Assembly (NCBI GenBank): GCA_025667525.1
Contig: CM046879.1
Coordinates: 382,935,039 to 382,999,038, forward strand
DNA: 64,000 bases
DNA from: Glebionis coronaria
Lineage: Eukaryota; Streptophyta; Magnoliopsida; Asterales; Asteraceae
Direction of reading: 5' to 3'
Shown here: one piece after another, positions 39,907 through 51,230 of the stretch
How positions within the stretch are numbered: position 1 is the stretch's first letter
Layout: the number at the start of each line of letters is the position of its first letter
Program-made: the position numbers and the translations under genes
Notes under the pieces: model-generated
The model's database searches: none
Told to the model about the DNA's origin: nothing
The model's input: the letters and a program-made list of their open reading frames with translations, nothing else

Positions 39907-42351
39907 ATGCGTACTAGATCTTCTAATTATCAAGAGCCCGAGACTCAAGAAGATTTAAGTATGTCACGTGTCAACAACAATAATCCACCGTACCTCAATA
40001 ATAACAACAATGTTCTTCCACAACCCGATCTTCGGACAATGGAGGAGCTTTGTCAACCTACCATGTTTGGACGAGGAGGACCGATTGCGCCAATGCAAAT
40101 CAACGCTCCTGAGTTTTCGTTGAAGCACCACATGATTCAGCAAGTGCAAACAAATCCTTTTAGAGGAATGCCTGATGATGATGCCAACAAACACCTCGAC
40201 AAGTTCATTACAATCACCCAAAGCATGAAGTTGGCTGGTGCCACAATGGATGAACATCGCCTTCAACTCTTTCCACATACTTTATTACATCATGCCGAGA
40301 AATGGTTTGATCGTCTCCCGAAGAATTCAATTCACACTTGGGATAACATGACTCAACGCTTTTTGTCGCGCTACTTTCCACCATCCATGGTCACGAGCCT
40401 TCGCAATCAAATCAGCGGTTTCATGCAAGATCCCGATGAATCTCTTTTTGATGCTTGGGAGAGATATAATGTCTTGATCGATAGATGTCCAAACCACAAC
40501 ATGCTACCTGTGACCTAAATAGATACTTTCTACAACGGTTTGACTTTTCGAGATCGTGATACGATTAATGCTGTCGCCGGTGGCACATTCATGAAAAGGA
40601 GACCCGAGGAGTGTAGAGAGCTAATTGAGAACATGACTACTCACCACAAAAACAGGGATTCCTCTGCTTCTTCAAGGAATAACCCGAGAGTCAATGTTTC
40701 CTCCACTTCAGCAAACCCTGATATGACCGAACTCACCCGTGTGCTGACTGAAATGAGCAGAAGTATGCAACTCTTGGCTTCCAACCAACAACAACAACAA
40801 GTTAAAGATGTTGCTACTCCTTGTGAAACATGCGACGGTCCTCACTCATACACCGATTGTCCTTCTACACAAGGAAATCCGGAAAATGTGTATGCAGCTT
40901 ATGGTAATTATTCACCGGAAAATTACCAAGGTCGACAAGGGGATAGAAATCTGCTGAGTTACCGCTCAAACAACTACCTTTCACCCGGTTTTTCTCCTCA
41001 AAACCAAAACTCCGCCAACAACTACACTAGAAGCAACCAAATCCCACCAAGAGCTTCTAATCCTTATCACCCACCCGCTCAACAACTCCCACCCATTAAC
41101 CCCGATGTTGACACCATCATGAGAACCCACGGTGAGCAAATCAAGAACCTGCAGAGCCAAATTATCAATCTGAAAGGAGATATTACCAAGCAAGGAAATG
41201 AGATTAGATCCGAACTTCAAGATAATCTTCAATCCTCTATCAGCACTCAAACGAATGATATAAAGAATATGCTGGCTAGTTTCTTGCCCCCTACTCAACC
41301 TTCTACTTCAATTTCTCTACCTTCAAACACCGTCACTAATCCGCGAGCCAATGTGAGTGCTATTACTACTCGTAGTGGAATTACCATTGTCGATCCATCA
41401 ATCCCACCCCCATCATCTACACCTCCTCCACCACCATTTATCCCTACTCCTCCTACACCTAGTATAAGTGCACCATTACCGTCTCCGCCTTGCCATGACG
41501 ATGTCTCTAGGAAGGACCCTTCAACATCTCAACCTTTACCTACTACACCTGTACCTTCACCACCCAAACCCAGTATCCCTTATCCTTCTCGTTTAGGAAA
41601 GACCAAGATGCTAACCAAGGATGACTCTGAAGTAACACGCTATGTGAAGATGACCTCTCAGATGAACTTCAACATTAGCTTTCTTGAAGCACTTGTCCAC
41701 ATGCCCAAATTTGTGAAAGCATTTAAGGAATTGCTTAACAAGAAGGAGAAGTTAATTGAGCTCGCCAACACACGCCTAAATGAAAACTGCTCTGCAGTTA
41801 TTCTTAAAGAACTTCCGGAAAAGCTTGGAGATCCCGGTCGTTTTGTGTTGCCTTGCGTGTTCAACAAAACTGAAGAATTTACTGCCCTTGCTGATCTTGG
41901 GGCTAGTATTAATTTGATGCCTTCGAGTGTTTGGAAAACACTATCATTACCCGACCTTACTCCAACAAAGATGACTCTCAAACTTGCAAATCGCACTCTC
42001 GCTTACCCCGTTGGTATAGCCGAAGACGTGTTTATTAAAGTTGGCACATTTACTTTCCCGGTTGACTTTGTGGTTGTTGATTATGAAATGGACCCTCGTA
42101 TTCCTTTAATACTTGGTCGGCCATTCTTGAGAACCGGACGAGCTTTAGTGGATGTGGCCGAAGGTGAGTTAATCTTAAGAGTCGGGGATGATTCACAAGT
42201 TTTCAAAATGGCGAAGCTTACAGGCAAATCCTTTGGAGGCCTGATTAATGTGCTTGATGACTTTGTTGTCTACAACAATCCTCTATTCGAGTCTTGCAAT
42301 GATAATCCACTTTTTCATGATGATGTGGATGATTCTCTACCTACTTTGTAA
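39907..42351 (+). pseudogene. gag: TAT-3 gag-protease frame with one nonsense codon
   Basis: The start at ATG 39907 (MRTRSSNYQEPE) is at the position used by TAT-1 and TAT-2. The capsid has PMQINAPEFSLKHHM, QTNPFRGMPDDDANKHLDKF, HHAEKWFDRLPKNSI and RYFPPSMVTSLRNQI. A TAA at 40516 replaces a glutamine codon in the conserved QIDTFYNGL motif, and the frame continues unchanged. A knuckle CETCDGPHSYTDC lies near 40830-40868. A coiled-coil-like stretch and a long proline-rich linker follow. The retropepsin domain has FTALADLGASINLMP and PRIPLILGRPFLRTGRAL. TAA at 42349 ends it. The product would be particle protein and processing protease, with enzymes borrowed from elsewhere. Confidence 0.92.
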
Positions 42352-43098
42352 GCTTCTCCCATTTATGATTCTCCACCGGTCTTTAATGCTTATGATGATG
42401 ATTCTAGCTCAGATTCAGATGATTATGATGACCTTACTTCTGAGTATCCGGACATGCCCACCTTTGATGATTTTGAGGATGCCGATACTCTTTCGAGCGA
42501 TTCTTCTACTGATGACATTTCACCTACATTTGATGAAGATCCTCCGCCATCACTCGATCCTACTTTGGACGATTACTCATTTGAGGAAGACTTCTCTGCA
42601 TTTCTTAACACTTACTTCCCTCATGAGAGTGATGCACCTCCTTTGGACTTTGAAGATTATCGTCTTGATCCTACATTAGATTTGAAGCACATTATTTCAA
42701 AGGAGAAGAAACCGGTCGACACCAATATCCGCAGCACATATGATTTAACACCTCTTTGTCCCACTTCTGAGGACGAGGTTGTGCTTCTTCGCGGATCTTC
42801 TTCCCACTCTGCTGAGCATGAGTGCTATTTTCCCCTAAAGGAAAAGGTGTTCGACCCCGGTGTTGCAATCTTTAAGCCATCTCAGTATCCACCTGATGAA
42901 ATAAAAGGAAATATCTTTGGAACTTATGGAAATATGCTTGCACCACTTCACCCTTGCTTCCACCGTGCTCCATCGTTGCTTAAGGGAACCTTGCCTACTC
43001 TTCTTTGGCTTGCCTTGTTCGCCTTAAGCTTATGCTACTTGATGGACAAAAACTATGTCTTTGATCATGGTGGATATGTTTCATGCTTCTTCCGTTGA
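42352..43098 (+). pseudogene. TAT-3 acidic post-protease tail, unknown function
   Basis: It lies in the same frame as gag-pro, after the stop at 42349, and stays open to TGA at 43096. The first 110 or so residues are strongly acidic with many Asp, Ser and Pro (DDDSSSDSDDYDDL, DPPPSLDPTLDDYSFEED). The end has a VFDPGVAIF motif and a hydrophobic stretch (LLWLALFALSLCYLM) that could be a membrane helix. TAT-1 has an equivalent tail at 9878-10804. No domain is recognised. An open frame of this length after a single stop suggests the stop is recent or read through. Confidence 0.6.
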
Positions 43099-45124
43099 TG
43101 ATCAAGGTCGAGTCAGGCTAATGACTCGGTTAAAAAAAATCAAGCGCTTCTTGGGAGGAAACCCATGCATCTATCTTTTCGCTTTCTTTATCATAAGTGT
43201 AGGGGAGACCCGTTGGTTTGCTTTCCTCTCCTCTCTTCTTATTATCAGGGATTCGAGCTTCAATGATCCACTCTTGATGATTCTTGACGACCCGTGATTC
43301 CGTGTTCCATTATCCCGGTTCTATCCTAAACTCTTTTCGATTCACTATTTTATATTTTCTTAATATTAAAATAGGAATCTCTTTAGTTGTCCTTTCCCTT
43401 AGCGAGATTTAAACAAAGTGCACAATGTCCTAAGTGTAGGGGAGTTTACTCCCACATGCTTAAACATTGAGGACAATGTTTATCATAAGTGTAGGGGGGA
43501 CTTCTATCGAAGTTAAGTGGCATTTTCCTTGTATTCGTCCTCATTCTAACCGGAAAATCAATTTTTTTGACATTTTTCAAAATTTTTGATCTATTTTGGC
43601 CTATTAGTTTTTATCTTTGTATAGTTATTTTCTTTTCTTATTAGAATAAATCTTTAAATAAGTGGTTTTAATTTTCAAACGTTGTGAATCTTTTGACTCA
43701 ACCCGAGTTTACTTATCTAAGTTTACTCTAGCTAGTATCCTTAATGTGTTTAAGTCAAGTTTTGCTAGGCTTTTATATAGGGAGCTATAAAACGCGAAAG
43801 TCTTAACTCTCACGGGTTAAGAACAAGAACTTTTCGCAAGTTCCTATAATTGATCCTAGAGAGTCGTTTATCAAGGGAACTTTAAAATACAGATTCTAAA
43901 CTTGAAAAAGTCTAAGAATTTGCAAGATCCTATAGGCGACTCGAAAACCCAAAACTTTGATTTAATAGGCTAAGCATCCACGAGTCTCATTCCTTGAGAT
44001 TTTAAACTGTGGAGAACGAGAGATGATAGAGCCAATTATAAGTTTGGTATTCTTTCGGGAACTTATGTGAGTTATTTATAAGCCTATTCTCCCATCGCTT
44101 GCTAATAATTTATCTGCTAATAAATAAGGTTGTACGATTTGAAAAGTTACTTAGCTTCTAGCTCAAGATCGTTTAAAAGTTGCTCGGTATGGATTAGAGT
44201 TCATAGCCAAGGCATAACTTATTGAAGCGGTATGTGAAGATTGGCGAGTCCGAAAAGGCCCTAACAAGGCATGAGGGCTACATTTTGTTGCTAAAGATCC
44301 AAAGTGATGTGAAGAATCATTTTTCAAAAATCAATATGAAGGATCGAGACACACGACGAAAAGCAAAAAGTCCCCAAAAGTCATGGAGAAGTGTATCCGA
44401 AAAGACCCTAACAAGGTATGAGGATAAATAGATCCAAGTCATAAAAGGAGGCGGATCGTTGTATATCAAAGTCCAAAATAAAGATTGGAGAAAAATGAAG
44501 AAGTCGTGGTCCAAGTATTAATCTCTCAAAACTTCAAGTGAAGAAATTCCATTATGAAGAGAAGACCATAATTTCATGAACGTCTCTCAAGATTAGAAGT
44601 ATGAAGTCGCTGCTAAATATCGGTCCGAGAAAGGTCTCAAATCGCGAAGCGAGTTATGCCAAGATATGAACTTTATGAGGTCCCGATAAGCAGTTTTAAA
44701 AGATTTTGTCCTTTAGCTAACTATTGATTAAATCGTTCACTTTATTTTCGGACTAAATAACTATCGAAATAAGTCAAACAATGCATCCTCGTGATCATTC
44801 AAGACAATAATAAAATATAAGAGATACACCTAGGAATAAGGGAGTCTAAGTGAGTAATTGGCCCACATGAGTTCGTGTTAGTTTGCTAACTTATAATAAC
44901 AATGATCTCGTTTTTAAGCTTGGTTTGGAGAGAGTGAAAACTTGAGGATGATGATTATTCATGACATTTCCAAAACCCAAGGTATGCTTTTGATTTCTTT
45001 ATTTCTTTTACTTTGAATGTTTATAGTTTTCTATCTTTTTAATAAAGGCCAACATGGATTGATTATGATGAAAAATGTAAACGTGCTTTGTAACTAATGC
45101 ATTGCATGAGGACATTGCAATGGT
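43099..45124 (+). other. TAT-3 3' non-coding region with conserved stem-loops and PPT-like repeats
   Basis: No convincing ORF is present. In order it carries a perfect 7-bp stem-loop (43109-43128), a CAAGCGCTTCTTGGGAGG box (43141-43158), polypurine-like AAGTGTAGGGG motifs (43194, 43431 and 43486), and a perfect 8-bp stem-loop (43462-43481). The whole stretch is colinear with TAT-4 59122-61168 and, less closely, TAT-1 7973-9877. Conservation between elements with different coding content suggests a cis-acting role. Confidence 0.75.
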
Positions 45125-45139
45125 CAAGTGTAGGGGATT
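45125..45139 (+). promoter_or_regulatory. TAT-3 polypurine tract
   Basis: CAAGTGTAGGGGATT lies directly before the 3' LTR start at 45140. Confidence 0.85.
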
Positions 45140-46832
45140 TGATAGGTGTGAAAACACCCATCCTTTCTACCACTTAATTACAATAATAACCGGACCAAAA
45201 CGTGTATTTTATGTCTTTTATGTCGGAATTATGCGTGGTTTGTGTTTTTGTTATGATTTAGGACGAAAAGGTGAAAAGTGGAGAAAACACGAACATTCAC
45301 GGGCATGTACGGACTTTTAATGAAGAAAAAGATGAAAGACGAAGTCAAGAAGTCAAGAGTGCAAAAAGAACGGAAGTCCAAGACCTATTCTGAAGATTTA
45401 TCGAAGAAAAAGTCAAAAGACGGAAGTTTACTTAAAGCCGAGGAACTCAAGTCTTATTTATCAAATAATTAAAAGACTAGTCCAAAGAAATCCCGAGCCA
45501 AAAGTCATCAAAGTCCAAGATTAACAAAGAGATTAAGAAGGAAGGACTTAATGGCGTAATTAAGAAGAAAGGAAGGAGGGGAGGAAGCTTCCTCTAACCA
45601 CTCTCCTAATCTCCTATAAATAGACCATTAGTATCTCATTTTCATTTTGTTGGCTAACTTGACAAATTAGCTCTTCCACTTTTATTTTATTTTTGCACCT
45701 TAATTATCTTTTAATTCCAAGTAAGTGTCCATTAATTTTCTTGCTTTAATCTTCATTTATCTTTGATAAAGTTTACTTTTGTCAATCTCATTCTTCTCTT
45801 CTCATTTTTGTTTCGGTTTAAATTTTGGATCAAGCAAAGTTTTGCTTAATCCATTTGCTTATTTAACTAAAAGTTTCGTCCTTTCTTTTCCTTTAAGTTA
45901 CATACGAAATAAGCCACGAGTTTGACAACCTTGTGTGCTTATTTGGTATTTAGTTTAATTGTTTTTCAAAGTTTTCTTAAAAGTTTTACTTTTTAAAATC
46001 CATTTTATTTAGTGTCGTCTTTTAATTTTGAAAAGGTCTTAACTTTTTAGCTTATTGTCTTGTTTTGTTTTCGTTTTATTTAAGTTATTTTGTTACTGCT
46101 TATTAGTTATAGCTTATTTAGTTCTTGTGCTTATTACGAATTTGTATCCATCGGAAAGTAAGGGTTCTCCACACATTGCGACGGCTTGCTTTACCACATT
46201 CCGATAGTGACAGTTTTGGACAAGGGTTTTGCATTCCGATCCGGGATTGCGATAGGAGTAACATCACCCTCATTCCGATCTGGGGTTGCGATCGCACATT
46301 CCGACGACTCTTAAGGTTTACTTAGTCGAAGTGCTGCCCAATTTTCCTAAGCATCATTGCGATTTGACACATTGCGATCTGGACCACATTGCGATCAGGA
46401 TCATATTCCGATAGGTTACATTCCGATAAGTTGCACCTTATATTCCGATAGCACATTCCGATCTGGATTCCGATGGTATGGTGACAACATTCCGATAGTG
46501 GATTTCGATGGTTATGGGTTTTTGATTTTAGTTTTGCTTTGTCTAATTTTAATTTTCTTCACGCTTTTAATTACTTGTCACGCTTTAATTTTAAGTCATT
46601 TAATTAATTTACTTTAAAAAGTTTTAAATATTGCACATTTAAGTTTTAATTAAGTTTAGTTTTACATTAAGTTCATTTTAATTTACGTCTTTGCACTTTT
46701 TTTAATTATACTACAACGACAACCTTTGTTTTCACCAAAGAATCGACTGAGTCACATAGAGAACCTAGATCAATTCGATTAGACCACACTATAACGAACT
46801 TAATTTTTATACGGGCCAAAAGCCTTGTATTA
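45140..46832 (+). repeat. TAT-3 3' LTR
   Basis: It is 1.69 kb and colinear with 38116-39655. It keeps the longer CATTCCGAT/CATTGCGAT array (46145-46512). It ends TTGTATTA, followed by the target duplication CTGGG. Confidence 0.93.
46145..46512. repeat. Degenerate CATTCCGAT / CATTGCGAT array in TAT-3 3' LTR
   Basis: Many copies of a 9-bp core (CATTCCGAT or CATTGCGAT) occur at irregular spacing of roughly 10-30 bp. The inverse orientation of the same core appears in TAT-4 at 57789-58131. Confidence 0.85.
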
Positions 46833-46837
46833 CTGGG

Positions 46838-48340
46838 CTAATCTTAGAGTAGAACCCGAGTTACTCTATAAGATCAAGGAAGCTCAGAAAGATGATGGAG
46901 AAATCTGGGTGATAGTACAGAATTTGGAGAAACACACGGAATTCAGAGTAGATTCTGATGGTATCGTATGGCAGGGCACGAGACTTTGTGTTCCTGATGA
47001 CCAAGAACTCTGGGAAGCCTTGTTAGCTGAAGCTCATAGCTCCCCATTCTCTATACATCCTGGTTCGACTAAGATGTACCATGACATCAAGCAGTACTTT
47101 TGGTGGAGTGGTATGAAACAGGATGTGGCCACTTACGTCTCCAAATGCCTTACCTGCCAGCAGGTTAAGATCGAGCATCAGCGATCTGGCGGTCTCCTTC
47201 AACTGTTAGATATTCCAGAGTGGGAGTGGGACAAGATCACCATGGATTTTGTTACCGGTCTTCCGCCTACCACGAGGAAGCACGATGCAATTTGGGTTAT
47301 CGTAGATCGACTTACCAAATCAGCTCATTTCTTACCGATCCGCATGGAAGATCCGGTAAGTAAACTCGCCGATACGTATAGAAGAGAGATCATGAGACTC
47401 CACGGTGCTCAATCAGGCATCGTCTCAGACAGAGATCCTCGATTCACTTCGCGCTTTCGGAAGAGTCTGCAGAAAGCTTGGGGTACACAGCTTAAGCTTA
47501 GCACGGCTTTTCATCCTCAAACGGACGGACAGTCAGAACGAACGATTCAGACATTGGAAGACATGTTGAGGTCATGTGCGTTGGAATGGACGGGTGATTG
47601 GGACGATTACATCTGTTTGGTGGAGTTTGCATACAACAACAGCTGGCACACAAGTATCAAGTGTGCTCCTTTCGAGATGTTGTATGGCAGAACGTGTCGC
47701 TCCCCAATATGCTGGGATCAGGTTGACGAGCGAACACTTGAAGGACCAGAAATCATAGAGATAACCAATGAAAAGATCGCAGTAGCTTAGCAGAAACTTC
47801 AGGAAGCACAATTACGTCAGAAGAGTTATGCCGATAAGCATCGTAGGGACATACATTTTAATGTAGGAGATCACGTCTTCCTTAAGGTTTCGCCGGCACG
47901 TGGTGTTAGACGCTTCGGGATTAAAGGGAAGCTCAGTCCTCGTTTCATCGGACCGTTTGATATCATTGAACGAGTCGGTGAAGTATCTTACCGGTTGGCG
48001 TTACCTCCGCAACTTTCACATGTACACAATGTGTTTCATGTGTCCTTACTCAGAGGGTACCAATATCATCCCCTTTACATGGTTCAGTATCCACTAGAAC
48101 AGATACGTGAAGATCTCACTTTTATAGAAGAACCCGAACGAGTTCTTGAGAGACAAGAATGAGTCATGAGAAGGAAGACGATTCCATTCGTCAAAATCCT
48201 ATGGAGGGATCATACCTAGTGGGAAGCCACTTGGTAAATAGAGGATTCTATCCGGGCTTCTTACCCTCATTTCATATTTTGAATTCGGGTATGTTCTTCT
48301 TCTTCAGTTTACTTTATCTATAATTCGGGGACAAATTATT
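46838..48340 (+). pseudogene. pol: GYP-2 integrase with chromodomain
   Basis: The frame resumes after TAT-3 with ANLRVEPELLYKIKEAQ. The zinc-binding region has H-X-H and CLTCQQVK. The catalytic core has ITMDFVTGLPP (Asp), IVSDRDPRF (Asp) and QTDGQSERTIQTLE (Glu), so the DDE triad is intact. TAG at 47788 interrupts it, after which the same frame continues with KHRRDIHFNVGDHVFLKVSP and PRFIGPFDIIERVG. A chromodomain-like end follows (FIEEPERVLERQE, VKILWRDHT) with stops at 48160 and beyond. Integrase inserts the cDNA; the chromodomain is thought to guide chromoviruses to heterochromatin. Non-functional in this copy. Confidence 0.93.
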
Positions 48341-48345
48341 CTTTT

Positions 48346-48359
48346 TAGGGGGGAAGAGT
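48346..48359 (+). promoter_or_regulatory. GYP-2 polypurine tract
   Basis: TAGGGGGGAAGAGT lies directly before the 3' LTR start TGTAAAACCC, placed as expected for plus-strand priming. Confidence 0.88.
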
Positions 48360-51225
48360 TGTAAAACCCGCATGCTTTTACCATGAATAGTACCCTTAAT
48401 ATCGTACGTACTAGATTAAAAGTTTCCTATTATAGCATGATTACGATTACGTGTTAGGATTTTACGTATTACGTACGTGTTAGAACACGATAAGTATTTA
48501 TTACGCACGAACACGCAATTATTATTTGGCAATAATTAATCACGAGCATGCGATCATGAAATCATGAACGTAATTAAATCACGAACTATTATTAATTACG
48601 TATATATATTTATTACGAGCGTGAATAAATATATGAGGTCACGGTAATTATTTAACGAGGACATACAAAACGCGAACACAAATAAACACGAACGAACAAT
48701 TAAACAACGAGACACGGAAAACGGTACGGGTACCCCATGTGGGGTCCTTACCCGCGACAACATTAAGGAGATGGGCCAAGCCCATCTCAAAATTTACAAA
48801 AGAGGGGTTATGGTAAATTTTGCTAGTCACTTTTCACTTTACAGAAGAAAAATCAAAAACATAAAAAGTTTTCTCCTTCTCCTCTTTTCTTTTTTTGGCC
48901 GCCACATATAAACACACCAAAGGGGGTGTTTAGTTGATCTTGATCTTGAATCTTGTACGTGTGTTCGTGTGTGTTCATCCTCGTTAGATCCACACATTCG
49001 GTAAATCCTTTTAATCCTTTTCTTTTTGATTTGATCTAATAAAATTAATTAAGAACATGATGTTTTTAAAAACCTAATTAAAAACATAGATCTAACATGT
49101 AAATGGTTTTTGGGAAAATAAAAAAGGTGGTTTTTAGGGGTGTTTTGTTTGGCCGACGCCTAAGCCGAACCCCAAGGGGGTCTCGGTTTGGCTACTAAAC
49201 CACCACCGAGACCTTATGGTCCCGGTTGGGTGGTGTGGTTCCCATGGCAGTAGCAAACCAAGGGGAACCCCGAAGTGGTTCGGGGTATGGTATCTATTTC
49301 ATGTCCGGTTCATGGTTTCTAGTCAAGATCCGGTTCACGGTTTATGTTAAGATTATTTTTTATATAGAATCATATGTTAAAATTAAATTAATAAATATAA
49401 CATGATTAATTTAATAAAACATGACTTAGGTTATATTTAATTATTAGATCATGAAATTATTAACCTAAGTATTTTATATTTTCTAGATTTATAATTAATT
49501 AATTATTTAAAAACCATGGTTATAATTAATTAATTAACATGACTTAGGTTATATTATTAATAAATAATACATGTTTTAACCTAAGTATTTAACTATATTT
49601 AATTAAAAACATGATATATTTTAATTAAATACTTTTAACCTATAGTTTATTTAAATTACATGAAATAATTAATAAACTATACATTATGTCATTATGACCT
49701 AGAAAATAATCAGAAAAACACTTAGGCTTATATACTTAGCTTATTTAACCAGCTTATATCTAATTATGGAAACTTTCTATTTTTAGAAACTTATTTAATT
49801 AAGGCAACTAATCTATTTATGGAAACTTTCTATTTTTAGAAACTTATCTATTTTAAGCAGTAATTCTATTTTTGGAAACTTTCTATTTTTGGAAACTTTC
49901 TATTTTTGGTAACTTTCTATTTTTGGAAACTTTCTATTTTTGGAAACTTTCTATTTTAGGAAACCTGCTATTTTTAGAAAGTTACTTATTATTACACAGT
50001 AAGTATAATAATACATGAAATACCAGAAATACTTAATCAGAATAGACAGAATATAAGATAAACCCAGTTTAAGGCTTTAAACAGTAAAACATGATATGAA
50101 CATATAAAATAAGCTAAGACATGACATAGAACCAGTTACGTATTTAGTAAGCAGATACTTATTCATGTATGTATTTATGTAGCATTAGTGATACCGAAGT
50201 AGGATTCTCCTCCGTTCATCTTCTTCGTTCACTAGACATAAGGTACGGATTCCCGTCCTTTTAGTATGGACATTCTTTCCTTATTAGGATTCCCCGTATG
50301 CAGCCAAATGTTTTCCCGTAGTATAAGTTTATATGTTTGACTTGCTTATTTTTAATTTAGAATACCTATAGCCATATACATGCATGACCAGTTTCACCTA
50401 GTTATGGAGGTACCATAACCATAACATTAGAGGCACTGATGTTATGACTTCACCACGGCGGAGTGATTGCTCGTGGCGTCCCTTCAGCTTTTGGCCATAT
50501 TATTATATTTATCATGTGGGGCGTATGGGTGCATCCTAGTTACATGTTTTCAGCAAATTACTCAGTGTGAATGTGGTGTGTGCCTTGCATCCTTCACAAG
50601 GAGCTGATCCCTCCTACCCAAACCAGTATATTAAATTAGACGCAGCCCCTCTAATTTGCATGATGAGGTCACCCCTCCAAGTATTCATGCACGGTGGATT
50701 TTCTTGACCTATATTGGCTAATGGTAGAACATGCTAAACAGTTTTTTTAAGATAAACATAAGGCTTTTCAAACTATAAAATCAGTTTTACCAAGACTTAA
50801 CCAGGTTACTCGAGACTTAGTTTCTTCCGCTGTTATATGTTATATGCTTATCCTATTCATGCTTTATTGTACATCCGTGCACTGAGCGTATTGCTCATCC
50901 GTTTTCCTTTTCTATTTTCCTGAAACGGCAGGTACTCAGAGACGCTCGTAGACTTTAAGCGTACGTGCATATGGACTGGAAGCTTTCTAGTCTTTCTTTA
51001 CTTTATGCATTATCTTTCCTTTGATACACTTGCTATGGACATTGTTTAGTCCTTTCCTTTTTAGTACTTATGTTTGTGTGTGATGAGCTTTACTTTTGGA
51101 CTACCGATGTTTGATTCCGGTATTTTCCTTTTATGGTCATGTAATGTTTAAACATTTTTCCTTGTATGCTTTGATGACACGCCATAATTACGCGTGACAT
51201 TCCATTATCAAAATGGGGTGTTACA
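48360..51225 (+). repeat. GYP-2 3' LTR
   Basis: It is 2.87 kb and colinear with 31431-34306. Differences are scattered substitutions and small indels, including repeat copy number at 49864-49982. It ends GGGTGTTACA, followed by target duplication ATAGT at 51226-51230. Confidence 0.95.
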
Positions 51226-51230
51226 ATAGT

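Larger units (their letters stand above)
38116..46832 (+). mobile_element. TAT-3: complete non-autonomous gag-pro LTR retrotransposon nested in GYP-2
   Basis: LTRs lie at 38116-39655 and 45140-46832, with target duplication CTGGG at 38111-38115 and 46833-46837. LTR ends are TGATAGG...TATTA, so the usual CA end is absent. The interior has an Athila/Tat-type primer site, a leader, one broken frame (gag, protease, acidic tail) and a 2-kb 3' non-coding region. No RT, RNase H or integrase is encoded. It disrupts GYP-2 exactly between RNase H and integrase. Confidence 0.95.
31431..51225 (+). mobile_element. GYP-2: Ty3/gypsy chromovirus (Tekay-like), carrying nested TAT-3
   Basis: LTRs lie at 31431-34306 and 48360-51225, with TG...CA ends (TGTAAAACC, GGGTGTTACA). 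A perfect target duplication ATAGT is found at 31426-31430 and 51226-51230. The interior has a Met-type primer site, gag, protease, reverse transcriptase, RNase H, integrase with chromodomain, and a polypurine tract. It inserted into the COP-1 extra ORF. TAT-3 interrupts it between RNase H and integrase. Several stops and one frameshift make it non-autonomous now. Confidence 0.96.
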
